Below, piece by piece: positions 27,545 to 36,934 of a stretch of DNA of 64,000 bases. The DNA lies in the NCBI RefSeq assembly GCF_006442545.2, contig NZ_CP083952.1, positions 1,426,001-1,490,000 on the forward strand. The letters run 5' to 3'. How positions within the stretch are numbered: the first letter of the stretch is position 1; every line of letters starts with the position of its first letter. Source of the stretch: Mesorhizobium sp. B2-1-8. Its GTDB lineage: Bacteria; Pseudomonadota; Alphaproteobacteria; Rhizobiales; Rhizobiaceae. A model generated the notes under the pieces. The model saw only the letters and a list, made by a program, of their open reading frames with translations. It was not told where the DNA came from and made no database searches. A program made the translations under genes and the position numbers.

Positions 27545-28897
27545 ATGACCGACACGACGTCCGACCTGCAGGCCGACACCGCGCGAGCCTCGGAACTCGG
27601 CGCGGTCGCCCGGTTCCTGAAAGCGACCGAGATCGACACCCGCATGCTGGGCATGATCGGCGCCCTGCTGCTGATCTGGATCGCGCTGCATGTGATTTCG
27701 AGCCTGCGTCTTGGCGTCAATCCGCTCGATTTCGACAGCCGCACGTTTCTCACGCCGCGCAACCTGTGGAACCTGTCGGTCCAGACGTCGGCGGTCGCCA
27801 TCATGGCCTGCGGCATGGTGCTGGTCATCGTCATGCGCAACATCGACCTGTCCGTCGGTTCCGCCGAGGGCTTGATCGGCATGGTCATGGGCTTTGCCCA
27901 GGTGCATTTCCTGGTCCGGTTCGTGGGGCTTGAACTCGGCAATCCGTGGATCTGGGTGCTGGCGCTGGTCATCGGCCTGGCGCTCGGCCTTTTGATCGGC
28001 GCGTTCCAGGGCTTCGTGATCGCCTATCTCGAAGTGCCGGCCTTCATCGTCACGCTGGGCGGCCTGCTGGTCTGGCGCGGTGCCGCCTGGTGGGTCACGT
28101 CAGGCCAGACGGTGGCACCGCTCGACGCCACCTTCCAGCTGATGGGCGGCGGACCGGCCGGATCGATCGGCGCCACCTGGAGCTGGGTCGTGGGCATCGT
28201 TGCCTGCCTGGCCGTCGTGTTTGCGCTGTTCAACGGAAGGGTGCAGCGCAAGCGTTTCCGGTTCCCGCTGCGCCCGATCTGGGCCGAGACGCTGCTCGGC
28301 GTCGTCACCTGCGCCGTCATCATGGGCGCGGTGTGGCTCGCCAACTCCTATCCGTGGCCGATCGGCATCGTGAAGCGCTACGCGGCCGCCAACAACATCA
28401 CCGTGCCCGAGGGCGGCCTGTTCATCGCCCACGGCATCGCCATACCGGTACTGATGGCGGTCGCCGTCGGTCTGGTCATGACCTTCATCACCAAACGCAC
28501 CCGTTTCGGCCGTTATGTCTTTGCCATCGGCGGCAATCCGGAAGCGGCCAACCTCGCCGGCATCAACACGCGCTGGATCACCATGAAGGTGTTCATGATC
28601 ATGGGCGTGCTGGCCACCATCGCAGCCGCCATTTCGTCGGCACGGCAGAACTCGGCCACCAATGTGCTTGGCACATTGGACGAGCTGCTCGTCATTGCCG
28701 CGGCCGTCATCGGCGGCACGTCGCTCGCCGGCGGCTCGGGAACGATCATCGGCGCCATGCTCGGCGCGTTGCTGATGCAGTCGCTGCAGTCGGGCATGGT
28801 GCTCCTCGGCGTCGACTCGCCGCTGCAGAGCATCGTCGTCGGCGCCGTGCTGGTCATCGCGGTGTGGCTCGACACAGTCTATCGCAAGCGGGTTTAG
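27545..28897 (+). CDS. xylH: Sugar ABC transporter permease, XylH-like
   Basis: A 450-residue inner-membrane permease, longer than ribose permeases because of extra membrane segments, as in XylH. Typical features are [22 protein letters not shown] near residue 100 and [20 protein letters not shown] near residue 330. [24 protein letters not shown] lies near the end. Ten or more hydrophobic segments are seen. ATG at 27545 has a GGAGG site. The ATPase gene follows after 10 nt. Confidence 0.9.
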   Translation: MTDTTSDLQADTARASELGAVARFLKATEIDTRMLGMIGALLLIWIALHVISSLRLGVNPLDFDSRTFLTPRNLWNLSVQTSAVAIMACGMVLVIVMRNIDLSVGSAEGLIGMVMGFAQVHFLVRFVGLELGNPWIWVLALVIGLALGLLIGAFQGFVIAYLEVPAFIVTLGGLLVWRGAAWWVTSGQTVAPLDATFQLMGGGPAGSIGATWSWVVGIVACLAVVFALFNGRVQRKRFRFPLRPIWAETLLGVVTCAVIMGAVWLANSYPWPIGIVKRYAAANNITVPEGGLFIAHGIAIPVLMAVAVGLVMTFITKRTRFGRYVFAIGGNPEAANLAGINTRWITMKVFMIMGVLATIAAAISSARQNSATNVLGTLDELLVIAAAVIGGTSLAGGSGTIIGAMLGALLMQSLQSGMVLLGVDSPLQSIVVGAVLVIAVWLDTVYRKRV

Positions 28898-28907
28898 GGG
28901 TACGATC

Positions 28908-29720
<813 letters not shown>

Positions 29721-29856
29721 GGCCAGCCAGGCTGCGTGTACGCCCCGTTGCCGTTCACGTGATATGCCAGTGATCACGATGGCTTGGCCTGACCATTGTG
29801 TTGGCCCGTCGACTTGCCCATAAAGGTCCTGTTTTGCTCAGGGACCGCATCATCCA

Positions 29857-31497
29857 TTGAAGAAGCTTTTTCCAATCGTCGCGTTCATTGCCGTTGCATT
29901 GATCAGCATGACCATGGCGGGATTCGCTTATTTCGCGACGCAGGAAGCCGCCCGCATCAAGTTCGAAGGGGCGGCCGATGACGCCCTTAACCGGATCGAG
30001 AGCCGTATCGACCTGCATCTGTCGCTGCTGCGCTCCATGCAGGCCCTGTTCGACGCGCGCAACGGCGATATTTCCCAGAACGAGTTCAAGGCCTTCTTCA
30101 AGGCCCTGGATGTCGACAACAATTTCGCCGGCCTGCGCGGCATCGGCTTCCTGCGGCTGGTCAAGACGGGCGACGAGGCAGCGGTCGAACGCGAAATCCT
30201 CCACGATTTCGGCGCCAGCCACCCGGTCTATCCCGCTACGACGCAGCCCTGGCGCACGCCGATAGCGCTTTTCGAGCCGCTGGATCCGTCCAGCCAGGCC
30301 AGCATCGGTTACGACATGTTCAGCGAGCCGGTGCGGCGCGCGGCAATCGAAAAGGCGATGGCCGACGACCAGCAGCATGCAAGCGGGCTGGTGCAGCTCG
30401 GCCAGCACACGGGCGCCGCGCAGACCTTCACCGGCTTCCTGGTCTTCGTGCGGCTCAACGTCGAAACCGCGCCGGAGGTCATCAACGCCTCGCGATCCTC
30501 GACCGCCGGCTTCCTCTATGCGGCCTTCCGGACCCGGGACCTGTTCCAGATCGCGCTGAGCCGTGCGCCGCTGCTGCCGGTCAACACAGAGATCTATGAT
30601 GGAGCGGTGAACGGCGACAATCTGTTGTTCCGCTCGGAGACGCCACCGGCTTCATCCCTGGGAGACCAGCTGCTGGTCACCCGCAAGATGACCGTGGCGG
30701 GACGCCCTTGGACCGTGTTGTTCAGGCCGACCAGCGCCTTCTCGCAACCCTCGTCGCGCGCCATCCCCGTAATGCTGGGGCTGTTCGGCCTGCTCCTGGC
30801 CGGCGCCATCGCGCTGGTGGCGCGCTATCAGGAGCGAGCCTATGACGCGGTGTCGGCCTTGCACGAAACGACGGAAAAGAGCCTGCTCGAAAAGGACCTG
30901 ATGCTGCAGGAGATGAAGCATCGCATCAAGAACTCGATCACCAGGGTGCTGGCGATCGCGCGGCAGACGGCGTCGCGGGCAACCGACGTCAATGAGTTCT
31001 CCGCCTCCTTCTCGGCTAGGCTGCAGGCGATGGCCGCTTCGCAGGACATGTTGACGCGCTCACGCTGGCAGAAAGCCGACCTTGCCGATCTGCTGCGCAT
31101 CGAGCTTGGCCAGGTGTTCGGCAAGGAACTGCCGGAGGGACTCCTGTCGGGCCCGGAGGTGCTGCTCGACGAAACCACGACGCAGGCGCTTGGCCTGACC
31201 TTTCATGAACTCGCCACCAATGCGCTGAAATATGGTGAAGCCGGCAATTCCGCCACTTCGTCCAAGGGAGATTGGGCGCTGAAGGTGGACTGGTCGCTGG
31301 TAGGGCGCGGGCGCGAGCGGATGTTGGCGCTGAACTGGCGGGAAGCCGGAAAAAACAAGGTCGAGGCGCCGGCCGTGACCGGATTTGGCACCAAACTGAT
31401 CGACCTCAACGTCACGCGCGAATTGCGCGGCACGATCAAGCGCGATTTCCAGGCTGACGGCCTGAAGGTGGAAATCAGAATTCCGTTGGTCGGCTGA
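29857..31497 (+). CDS. Membrane sensor histidine kinase, CHASE domain plus HWE/HisKA_2 type
   Basis: A 546-residue kinase. A first membrane segment (about residues 5-26) and a second (about 303-325) enclose a periplasmic CHASE-type domain with the motif RGIGFLRLV. The cytoplasmic part has the HWE/HisKA_2 phosphoacceptor box LMLQEMKHRIKNSI near residue 352 and an HATPase domain with FHELATNALKYGE. Kinases of this class phosphorylate PhyR-type regulators in the general stress response, and phyR is 3 kb away. No receiver gene is adjacent, and no EcfG promoter was found upstream. The start codon is TTG. Confidence 0.9.
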   Translation: MKKLFPIVAFIAVALISMTMAGFAYFATQEAARIKFEGAADDALNRIESRIDLHLSLLRSMQALFDARNGDISQNEFKAFFKALDVDNNFAGLRGIGFLRLVKTGDEAAVEREILHDFGASHPVYPATTQPWRTPIALFEPLDPSSQASIGYDMFSEPVRRAAIEKAMADDQQHASGLVQLGQHTGAAQTFTGFLVFVRLNVETAPEVINASRSSTAGFLYAAFRTRDLFQIALSRAPLLPVNTEIYDGAVNGDNLLFRSETPPASSLGDQLLVTRKMTVAGRPWTVLFRPTSAFSQPSSRAIPVMLGLFGLLLAGAIALVARYQERAYDAVSALHETTEKSLLEKDLMLQEMKHRIKNSITRVLAIARQTASRATDVNEFSASFSARLQAMAASQDMLTRSRWQKADLADLLRIELGQVFGKELPEGLLSGPEVLLDETTTQALGLTFHELATNALKYGEAGNSATSSKGDWALKVDWSLVGRGRERMLALNWREAGKNKVEAPAVTGFGTKLIDLNVTRELRGTIKRDFQADGLKVEIRIPLVG

Positions 31498-31624
31498 AAT
31501 CCTGCCGATCGGCAACCAAGAAAATCCGGAGGTCGCACATGGCCCCCGGATCTGTATTCCATTAGAACGGTTCAGCGTTTGATAGAAATTGCCTAGCCGA
31601 TCCTGGATTGCTCCAATCGCTGAA

Positions 31625-31870
31625 TTAGTTGCAGCGGGCCGTGTAGATCCGGCCGCGATGATCGCGATACTGGCAGTAGCCGTTCTGCAACTTGCGAACC
31701 AGCAGGCCGGATCCGGCGCCGACAGCCGCACCGACCAGCGCGCCCTTGCCGCCGCCGACCAAGCCGCCGATACCGGCGCCGATCAAGCCGCCGCCGACGA
31801 CGTCCTTCTCCGTGCTGGTGCAGCCGCTGACAGCAACCACCGCAACCATGGCAATAAGTATTTTCCGCAT
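31625..31870 (-). CDS. Glycine-zipper lipoprotein, 17-kDa antigen-like
   Basis: An 81-residue outer-membrane-type lipoprotein. The signal peptide MRKILIAMVAVVAVSGC ends in a lipobox with the lipidated cysteine at residue 17. A glycine-zipper stretch follows (VVGGGLIGAGIGGLVGGG and AVGAGSGLL) of the type that inserts in or packs against membranes. The C-terminus YCQYRDHRGRIYTARCN has two cysteines. Such proteins belong to the Rickettsia 17-kDa surface antigen group and are common in envelope stress regulons. An upstream in-frame ATG at 31927 is less likely because it would hide the signal peptide. Confidence 0.82.
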   Translation of the reverse strand: MRKILIAMVAVVAVSGCTSTEKDVVGGGLIGAGIGGLVGGGKGALVGAAVGAGSGLLVRKLQNGYCQYRDHRGRIYTARCN

Positions 31871-31953
31871 AGAGTCGCTCCTCACCTTGTGTCCACACTT
31901 TAGTAAGCTCCAACCGCCATTTAGCATGAAACGACGGCCTTTGCTGCTGCAAT

Positions 31954-32280
31954 TTATTGTTGACTAAGGTCGTCTTTTTCTGGGCGGATCGTGTTCGATG
32001 CCATGACGAGGTTGGAAATGGCCAACGAAGCGTCAAGGTTACCGTCTGGCCGCACCTTCCAGACAATCTGATCGTAGTCGTCCTCCAAGGCGGGATCGAC
32101 CGCGAGGCATTCGGCGACGACATGCTGCGCCTGCCCCTGCACGTGGCCCATCGCGAAGGGGCGCTCGGCGGTGCACTCGTCGGCAGTCGCAAAAACACTG
32201 ACTGGGACCTGCAATTCCCGGCATTCGGCCATCGTGTTCGAGCAGCCGATCACCAGCAACAACGCGGCTATGTGTTCCAT
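31954..32280 (-). CDS. Small exported protein of unknown function, EcfG-controlled
   Basis: A 108-residue protein with an N-terminal hydrophobic signal (MEHIAALLLVIGCSNTMAEC) that may be cleaved after TMA. A mature domain of about 90 residues follows with two further cysteines (DECTAERP and VAECLAVD). AGAGGACAT precedes the ATG as ribosome binding site, and an EcfG-type promoter lies 24 nt upstream. No family is recognised. Its position next to a glycine-zipper lipoprotein and the stress kinases suggests a role in envelope stress. Confidence 0.75.
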   Translation of the reverse strand: MEHIAALLLVIGCSNTMAECRELQVPVSVFATADECTAERPFAMGHVQGQAQHVVAECLAVDPALEDDYDQIVWKVRPDGNLDASLAISNLVMASNTIRPEKDDLSQQ

Positions 32281-32303
32281 GACGGATGTCCTCTGGCCGC
32301 AAT

Positions 32304-32329
32304 AACGGCCGACATCGTCAAAAAGTTCC
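32304..32329 (-). promoter_or_regulatory. EcfG promoter of the exported protein gene at 31954
   Basis: Read on the minus strand: GGAAC, 17 nt, CGTT. It ends 23 nt upstream of the ATG at 32280. Confidence 0.72.
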
Positions 32330-32430
32330 TGTCATTTCCAACGGGTTACGCAAAAAAACTGCGGCCCCTCGCGATCGGAGGCGCGGCGGCGTTGATCGAC
32401 CGGCGATTTCAACGGAGAGCAGGACCCAAG

Positions 32431-32592
32431 TCAGGTCAGCTGCCAAAGAACGGCCAGCAACATGATCGCGGCCAAGGCAAGAATGAGCCCCTTCATCGAA
32501 CCCCTGCCTGCCTCAGGGTGTGTTTCCGCGGAGGATTCGGATTCCAGAAATTCGCCCATCGAAATCCGGGCGGCTTGTTCCAATATGTTCAT
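32431..32592 (-). CDS. Very small C-terminally anchored membrane protein (53 residues)
   Basis: A short frame starting MNILEQAARISMGEFLESES, ending in a single hydrophobic helix (MKGLILALAAIMLLAVLWQLT) directly before the stop. This tail-anchored layout and the ATG start make it plausible. The ribosome binding site is weak and no canonical EcfG promoter was found. It lies between the stress-regulated exported protein and the HWE kinase, all on the same strand. Confidence 0.45.
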   Translation of the reverse strand: MNILEQAARISMGEFLESESSAETHPEAGRGSMKGLILALAAIMLLAVLWQLT

Positions 32593-32741
32593 GTCGGCAA
32601 CCGTCAAGACATTCCTCCCGTACCGCGCTGCAAGCCTGCCAACAATGTCCGAAAGCGGGGCAGGTTCCGGCGGTATCTGGGAAAAAAAGCATCCACCCTC
32701 ATGGTGAACAGCCGGTTAAGAATCGCTGCTTGCCGAGGCTT

Positions 32742-33776
32742 TCACTGCGTCTCGAAATTGTTGTGCGGAACGACAAGGCGGTATTCGAGATGGCCGTCGC
32801 CGATATCGAGGTTCGCGGTTCCGTTCAGGGACGCTGGCACCACCCGCTCCAACGCGACGCTGCCGAATCGCTTCTGACCGCCCCCATCGTCTTTGGTCCC
32901 TATCGTTTCGGCCCATGTCAAGGACAGGGTGACCTCCCCCGTGTCGGCGGCGTTGAGGTCGGCGGTGACCTCGACGAAACCATCCGGCCGAGACAGGGCG
33001 CCGTAGCTGACGGAGTTGACGGCGAGTTCATGCATCGCCAGGCCAATATGCAGCGCGGCGTTGGGATTGAGGTAGGGATTGGCGCCACGGAAGCGAAGGC
33101 TATGTGACGGATTCGCTCCGTAGCGGCCGACCTGGCTCGCCACCAGCTCATGAAGGGCTGCCCCTCGCCAGTTGGAGGATGTCACCAGATCCTGGGAGGA
33201 CGCCAGCGACTGCAGCCGGCCGCGGAAGCGCTTCAGGAAGTCGCCGACGCCGTCGGAATAACGACCGGTCTGGGTCGCGATGCTCTGGATGATCGCCAGC
33301 AGGTTCTTCGAGCGGTGACTGACTTCACGCAGCAGCGTCGTCAATGTCTGTTCGCGCCGCTTCTGCTCGGTCGTCTCGACCATGGTGGTGACGACGCCTT
33401 GGACATCGCCATTGTCGCCTCGGTCGGCATCGACCCAGATCTGAAACCAGCGAACGCCATTCTCGACTGGAACACTGATTTCAAGGCGCTGAGGATCGCC
33501 GGTCGCAACCACATCGCGCTTGGCGGCGCCGATGCGGTCGGCCTGCGCCGTTGGCAGGATGCCGTTCCCGTCGACATCGTCGGAGGCCCAGGGCGCGCGC
33601 ATGTTGCGGGCCCATACGGTCTTCATTTCGCGATCCTGATAGAGGACGGAAATGCCGGCATTGTGCAATGCGTGGAGAAGGGCTCGGCCAAGCTGCATGC
33701 CGCTTTCGGCGGGGTGCATGGCGATGACTTCATCGCGCGGTGCGCCTTCCGTTCTGTCTGAAGTCCTGGAGCGCAT
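32742..33776 (-). CDS. Cytoplasmic sensor histidine kinase, PAS plus HWE/HisKA_2 type
   Basis: A 344-residue kinase with no membrane segment. The N-terminal half is a PAS-like sensor (about residues 30-140, NAGISVLYQDREMKTVW). The phosphoacceptor histidine is in LLREVSHRSKNLLAIIQS near residue 155. An HATPase domain follows (MHELAVNSVSYGAL). Kinases of this class feed phosphate to PhyR. A consensus EcfG promoter ends 29 nt before ATG 33776, which supports this start over the ATG at 33719 and implies positive feedback in the stress response. Confidence 0.9.
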   Translation of the reverse strand: MRSRTSDRTEGAPRDEVIAMHPAESGMQLGRALLHALHNAGISVLYQDREMKTVWARNMRAPWASDDVDGNGILPTAQADRIGAAKRDVVATGDPQRLEISVPVENGVRWFQIWVDADRGDNGDVQGVVTTMVETTEQKRREQTLTTLLREVSHRSKNLLAIIQSIATQTGRYSDGVGDFLKRFRGRLQSLASSQDLVTSSNWRGAALHELVASQVGRYGANPSHSLRFRGANPYLNPNAALHIGLAMHELAVNSVSYGALSRPDGFVEVTADLNAADTGEVTLSLTWAETIGTKDDGGGQKRFGSVALERVVPASLNGTANLDIGDGHLEYRLVVPHNNFETQ

Positions 33777-33805
33777 CGGTCAATTCGTCCATCCAACTCG
33801 GGCTG

Positions 33806-33830
33806 AACGGCTCACTGTCGAATGGGTTCC
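33806..33830 (-). promoter_or_regulatory. EcfG promoter of the HWE kinase gene at 32742
   Basis: On the minus strand GGAAC, 16 nt, CGTT, an exact match to the EcfG consensus. It implies a short leader of about 20 nt before ATG 33776. Confidence 0.8.
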
Positions 33831-33937
33831 CCTGAAAGCGGTCCGCCGGACGGTATCCTTGAAGGACGCCGCCCGGCGGTGGCTGGAAACCGTTTGAGGG
33901 GTGCGGCTTCCAGTGTTCGCCTCATGAGCCGCCAGGC

Positions 33938-34102
33938 TCACGCCCGCCTGAACAGGCCGGCCAGAAGCGAAATAATCAGGAAAGCCAGGAAGATGAAGAA
34001 CAATATCTGCGCGATACCGGCGGATGTGCCGGCAATGCCGCCGAAACCAAGCGCGCCGGCAATAATCGCCACGACGAGAAATACGAGCGCCCAGTAAAGC
34101 AT
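33938..34102 (-). CDS. DUF1328 small membrane protein (YtjA family)
   Basis: A 54-residue protein made almost wholly of two hydrophobic helices, [19 protein letters not shown] and [19 protein letters not shown], joined by a glycine-rich turn (GGIAGTSAG). This is the DUF1328/YtjA pattern, often stress-induced. GAAGGAGAT stands before the ATG as ribosome binding site and an exact EcfG promoter lies 30 nt upstream, so it is a member of the general stress regulon here. Confidence 0.92.
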   Translation of the reverse strand: MLYWALVFLVVAIIAGALGFGGIAGTSAGIAQILFFIFLAFLIISLLAGLFRRA

Positions 34103-34131
34103 GGTCCATCTCCTTCGAATGATACGGCAAA

Positions 34132-34156
34132 AACGTGGGTGGATGCGGTTTGTTCC
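34132..34156 (-). promoter_or_regulatory. EcfG promoter of the DUF1328 gene
   Basis: On the minus strand GGAAC, 16 nt, CGTT, ending 29 nt before the ATG at 34102. Confidence 0.82.
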
Positions 34157-34240
34157 ACCATTCGCCGAAAAAGACGGTGCTTGCAAATCGTTCCGGGCAG
34201 CGCGGGCTGGGAAATTCGCCAGTGGCCGATCCGGCTTGTC

Positions 34241-34278
34241 AAAAGGGCCGCCGGATGAATCGCATCCAACGGCCTTTT
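34241..34278 (-). terminator. Terminator of phyR
   Basis: Hairpin formed by AAAAGGgCCG and CGGCCTTTT with an inner GGATG/CATCC stem. It lies 34 nt after the phyR stop on the minus strand and ends in a short T-run on that strand. Confidence 0.6.
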
Positions 34279-34311
34279 GATGTCCCTCGTCCGGCTTCCG
34301 GAGCCCGCGAT

Positions 34312-35106
34312 CTATGCGGCAGCCTTGGCCTGCCGGTCGAAGAACAGAGCCTGGCTGATCAGCGCCTTCACCATGTCGGGATTGAACGGCTTGGTCACGA
34401 GAAAGGCGGGCTCGGGGCGCTCTCCGGTCAGGAGACGCTCGGGGAAGGCGGTGATGAAGATTACCGGCACGGATGTCGACGACAAGATTTCGTTCACGGC
34501 CTCGATGCCCGAGCTGCCGTCGGCGAGCTGAATGTCTGCGAGCACCATCTTCGGTCGGGTCTTGCCGAACATCGTCACCGCTTCGGCATGGGTGCGCGCC
34601 GTTCCCACGACCCGATGACCGAGGCTCTCGACCATCTCCTCTATATCCATGGCGATCAGCGGTTCATCCTCGATGATCAGCACGTCGGTCGCCACCTGAC
34701 GGGAAATCTCATTGCTTGCCTCGGCGAGCAACTCAGAGAACTCCTGGTCGCCGACATCGAGGATTTCGGCTGCCTCGTCCTCGCTGAAACCTTCGACGGC
34801 AACCAGCAGGAAGGCCTGGCGGGGAAGCGGCGCGATCGCATTGAGATTTGCGGCGGCGCGCTGCTCCCAGGCCGATTGCGTTTGCTCCTGCGGAACGCGG
34901 ATGGCAACGGATGTGAAGAGCTTGGCGAAAACCTTGTACAAGGCGATCCGGTCACTCGACGCCTCCGGGAAGATGTCGACATCGGCGATGATGGCCTCAA
35001 GCATTGCGGCGACCAGCGCGTCGCCGCTCTCCTGCGATCCCGAGACGGCACGCGAGAAGCGCCGCAAGAACGGCAGATGCGGAGCGATGGTGGCGGACAA
35101 GCTCAT
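34312..35106 (-). CDS. phyR: General stress response regulator PhyR (anti-anti-sigma factor)
   Basis: A 264-residue protein. The N-terminal half (about residues 1-130) mimics an ECF sigma factor ([46 protein letters not shown]). The C-terminal half is a receiver ([18 protein letters not shown]) with the phosphorylated aspartate in [14 protein letters not shown]. When phosphorylated it binds NepR and frees EcfG. The frame stays open far upstream, but ATG 35106 is chosen because a GGGAGAC site and an EcfG promoter lie just before it. It is divergent from nepR-ecfG. Confidence 0.95.
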   Translation of the reverse strand: MSLSATIAPHLPFLRRFSRAVSGSQESGDALVAAMLEAIIADVDIFPEASSDRIALYKVFAKLFTSVAIRVPQEQTQSAWEQRAAANLNAIAPLPRQAFLLVAVEGFSEDEAAEILDVGDQEFSELLAEASNEISRQVATDVLIIEDEPLIAMDIEEMVESLGHRVVGTARTHAEAVTMFGKTRPKMVLADIQLADGSSGIEAVNEILSSTSVPVIFITAFPERLLTGERPEPAFLVTKPFNPDMVKALISQALFFDRQAKAAA

Positions 35107-35175
35107 GATGGACGTCTCCCTCAGATGACGCGGTTGGACGGATTGCAGCTCACGCCGATTGCGCCCCGCGGAAAT

Positions 35176-35200
35176 AACGGCGCTTTTCCGAAAAAGTTCC
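35176..35200 (-). promoter_or_regulatory. EcfG promoter of phyR
   Basis: On the minus strand GGAAC, 16 nt, CGTT. It is back to back with the nepR-ecfG promoter, with only 8 nt between the two GGAAC boxes. Confidence 0.85.
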
Positions 35201-35208
35201 ACCGATAT

Positions 35209-35233
35209 GGAACAAATCCGTGGCAATGGCGTT
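35209..35233 (+). promoter_or_regulatory. EcfG promoter of nepR-ecfG
   Basis: GGAAC, 16 nt, CGTT. Autoregulation of nepR-ecfG by EcfG is established in several alphaproteobacteria. The nepR start lies about 90 nt downstream. Confidence 0.85.
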
Positions 35234-35325
35234 TGGGCGTCGGGATGGGCAACCAGACGAGGGTGCCGCTTGCCTTGTGTTGCGTTGGATACGAGCGGCT
35301 TGAGTTCTGGGAATATAAGGGCGAA

Positions 35326-35529
35326 ATGAAGGACATGACGAAAGATATTCTGGCTGGTGCCGCGGGCAGGCGCCGGAATGGCGTCGGCGACCCTCTGGGG
35401 CCGAACTCCGAAATCGGACGCAAACTCAAACAATATTATGACGAGCTGGTCTCCGACAATGTGCCGGATCGCTTCGCCCAGTTGCTCAGACAACTGGAAC
35501 AGGCCGAACCCGCACAGAAGAAGGACTGA
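35326..35529 (+). CDS. nepR: Anti-sigma factor NepR
   Basis: A 67-residue protein with the NepR core, IGRKLKQYYDELVSDNVPDRFAQLLRQLEQ, two helices separated by the conserved VPDRF. It binds and inactivates EcfG in unstressed cells and is titrated by phosphorylated PhyR. The chosen ATG has AAGGGCGA upstream; an in-frame ATG at 35335 with GAAGGA before it is also possible. ecfG starts 3 nt after its stop, so the two are translationally coupled. Confidence 0.93.
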   Translation: MKDMTKDILAGAAGRRRNGVGDPLGPNSEIGRKLKQYYDELVSDNVPDRFAQLLRQLEQAEPAQKKD

Positions 35530-35532
35530 GGC

Positions 35533-36084
35533 ATGGCAGCGGTCTCCCAAGGCTTCAAGACCGATCTGCTTGGGGCAATCCCGAGCTTGCGGGCTTTTGC
35601 CGTGTCGCTGACACAGAATGCCGACAAGGCCGACGACCTCGTGCAGGAGACGCTGGTCAAGGCCTGGGACAAGCATGAGAGCTTTCAGCCCGGCACCAAT
35701 CTCAAGGCATGGCTTTTCACGATCCTGCGCAACGAGTTCTATTCGCAGATGCGCAAGCGCGGCCGCGAGGTGCAGGACAGCGACGGCATCATGACGGCCC
35801 GGCTTGCGGTGCATCCGGCCCAGCATGGCCAGCTCGACCTCAAGGATTTTCGTGGCGCTCTCGAGCAATTGCCGGAGGACCAGCGCGAAGCCATCATCCT
35901 GATCGGTGCATCGGGCTTCTCCTATGAGGAGGCCGCCGAAATCTGCGGTTGCGCGGTCGGAACGATCAAGAGTCGGGTCAGCAGGGCCCGCACACGCCTG
36001 CAGGAGATCCTGAAAATCTCCGGTGAGGACGAGTATGGTCCCGATGCGATCTCGGCCCAGGTCACAGGGACGGCGGCACATTGA
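35533..36084 (+). CDS. ecfG: ECF sigma factor EcfG (general stress response)
   Basis: A 183-residue two-domain sigma factor. Region 2 has the DDLVQETLVKAWDKHESFQPGTN pattern and region 4 has LPEDQREAIILIGASGFSYEEAAEICGCAVGTIKSRVSRAR. Its genomic link to nepR and phyR identifies it as EcfG. It recognises GGAAC-N16/17-CGTT promoters, ten of which are present in this window, including its own. Confidence 0.95.
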   Translation: MAAVSQGFKTDLLGAIPSLRAFAVSLTQNADKADDLVQETLVKAWDKHESFQPGTNLKAWLFTILRNEFYSQMRKRGREVQDSDGIMTARLAVHPAQHGQLDLKDFRGALEQLPEDQREAIILIGASGFSYEEAAEICGCAVGTIKSRVSRARTRLQEILKISGEDEYGPDAISAQVTGTAAH

Positions 36085-36128
36085 AATGCGGGCCGGATAA
36101 CGGCAATTCGAATGTCGTTGCGTCGGTC

Positions 36129-36509
36129 TCAGCCAAGGGAGCCGCGACCGTAGGCCAGCGCCACGGCTTCGACGAGGTCTTCGCCTGAATACGGCTTGGT
36201 GACCAGCCTCACTCCGGGGAAGGATGCCTTGATCTCGCCCGCATCGGAATGACCGGACGCAAACACGAACGGGACGCCGGTCTCACGCAGGCCCGCGGCG
36301 AATTCGAGCGTCGAGGCGCCACCCAGCATCAGATCGACAATGGCCGCGTCGAAATGCGTCGCGATCTTCCGGCCGTCAATCTCGGCCAGGTCGCGGGCAA
36401 CCACCACCTCGCCCGCACCGTGGTCGCGGCAGAGTTGCTCGACATCCATGGCTATGAGGAATTCATCCTCCAAGACAAGAATGCGCAATCCGTCAAGTAA
36501 TTGGGGCAC
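36129..36509 (-). CDS. Single-domain response regulator, FAT-GUY-like
   Basis: A stand-alone receiver of 126 residues. Acidic residues are in ILVLEDEFLIAMDVEQL and the phosphorylated aspartate is in AAIVDLMLGG. The segment VPFVFASGHSD resembles the PFxFATGY motif of the FAT GUY regulators, some of which (SdrG in Sphingomonas) modulate the PhyR pathway. GTG at 36509 is preferred because AAGGAG lies nine bases upstream; longer frames lack a site. It is convergent to ecfG, and no EcfG promoter is seen. Confidence 0.82.
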   Translation of the reverse strand: MPQLLDGLRILVLEDEFLIAMDVEQLCRDHGAGEVVVARDLAEIDGRKIATHFDAAIVDLMLGGASTLEFAAGLRETGVPFVFASGHSDAGEIKASFPGVRLVTKPYSGEDLVEAVALAYGRGSLG

Positions 36510-36688
36510 GGGCGATTGCTCCTTGAAACGTCGGGAGTCATGATCGTAATTTGGTGTGTTGTCATTTAAAAAAGCCGTGCGCCGGCGATAAAAGGCCGAC
36601 CTTGGACAAGCGCGTAAAGCGGACCTGCTGGCGGCAGGCCTTTGCAAGGAGGAAATGCCAAGCCAGATCGGGCGTGTGCTTTTTCAAG

Positions 36689-36728
36689 CCGGCAATACCC
36701 TTGCGAGCCCGGCAATACCCTTGCGAGC
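36689..36728. repeat. Exact 20-bp tandem duplication in a 425-nt intergenic region
   Basis: The unit CCGGCAATACCCTTGCGAGC occurs twice in direct succession. The surrounding intergenic region (36510-36934), between the response regulator and the DUF883 gene, holds no convincing gene apart from this repeat and the EcfG promoter at its right end. Confidence 0.7.
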
Positions 36729-36879
36729 AATGTCCGTTGCGGCTCTTGCCGGTGTTCCGGGAGTTCGGGAGACCGGAGCTTCTGGGCGAACGCCGCGGCC
36801 CGCTGATATGACGCGGCGCTTCTCGCCAGGGCGCCGAGGATGCACGTAACCGGGTTTTGGGGTAGTTTGTCCCCACATC

Positions 36880-36904
36880 GGAACCTTGAGACACACGGCG
36901 CGTT
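36880..36904 (+). promoter_or_regulatory. EcfG promoter of the DUF883-holin-like operon
   Basis: GGAAC, 16 nt, CGTT, ending 30 nt before the ATG at 36935. An AAGGAG ribosome binding site lies in between. Confidence 0.82.
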
Positions 36905-36934
36905 TGAAATCGAGCAATCACAAGGAGTTAAGCA

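Noticed and set aside
34312..36081. phyR as a much longer gene of 589 codons
   Set aside because: The extra part would be antisense to nepR and ecfG. A ribosome binding site and an EcfG promoter mark the ATG at 35106.
36689..36728. CRISPR array
   Set aside because: Only two directly adjacent repeat units without a spacer and no cas gene in the window.
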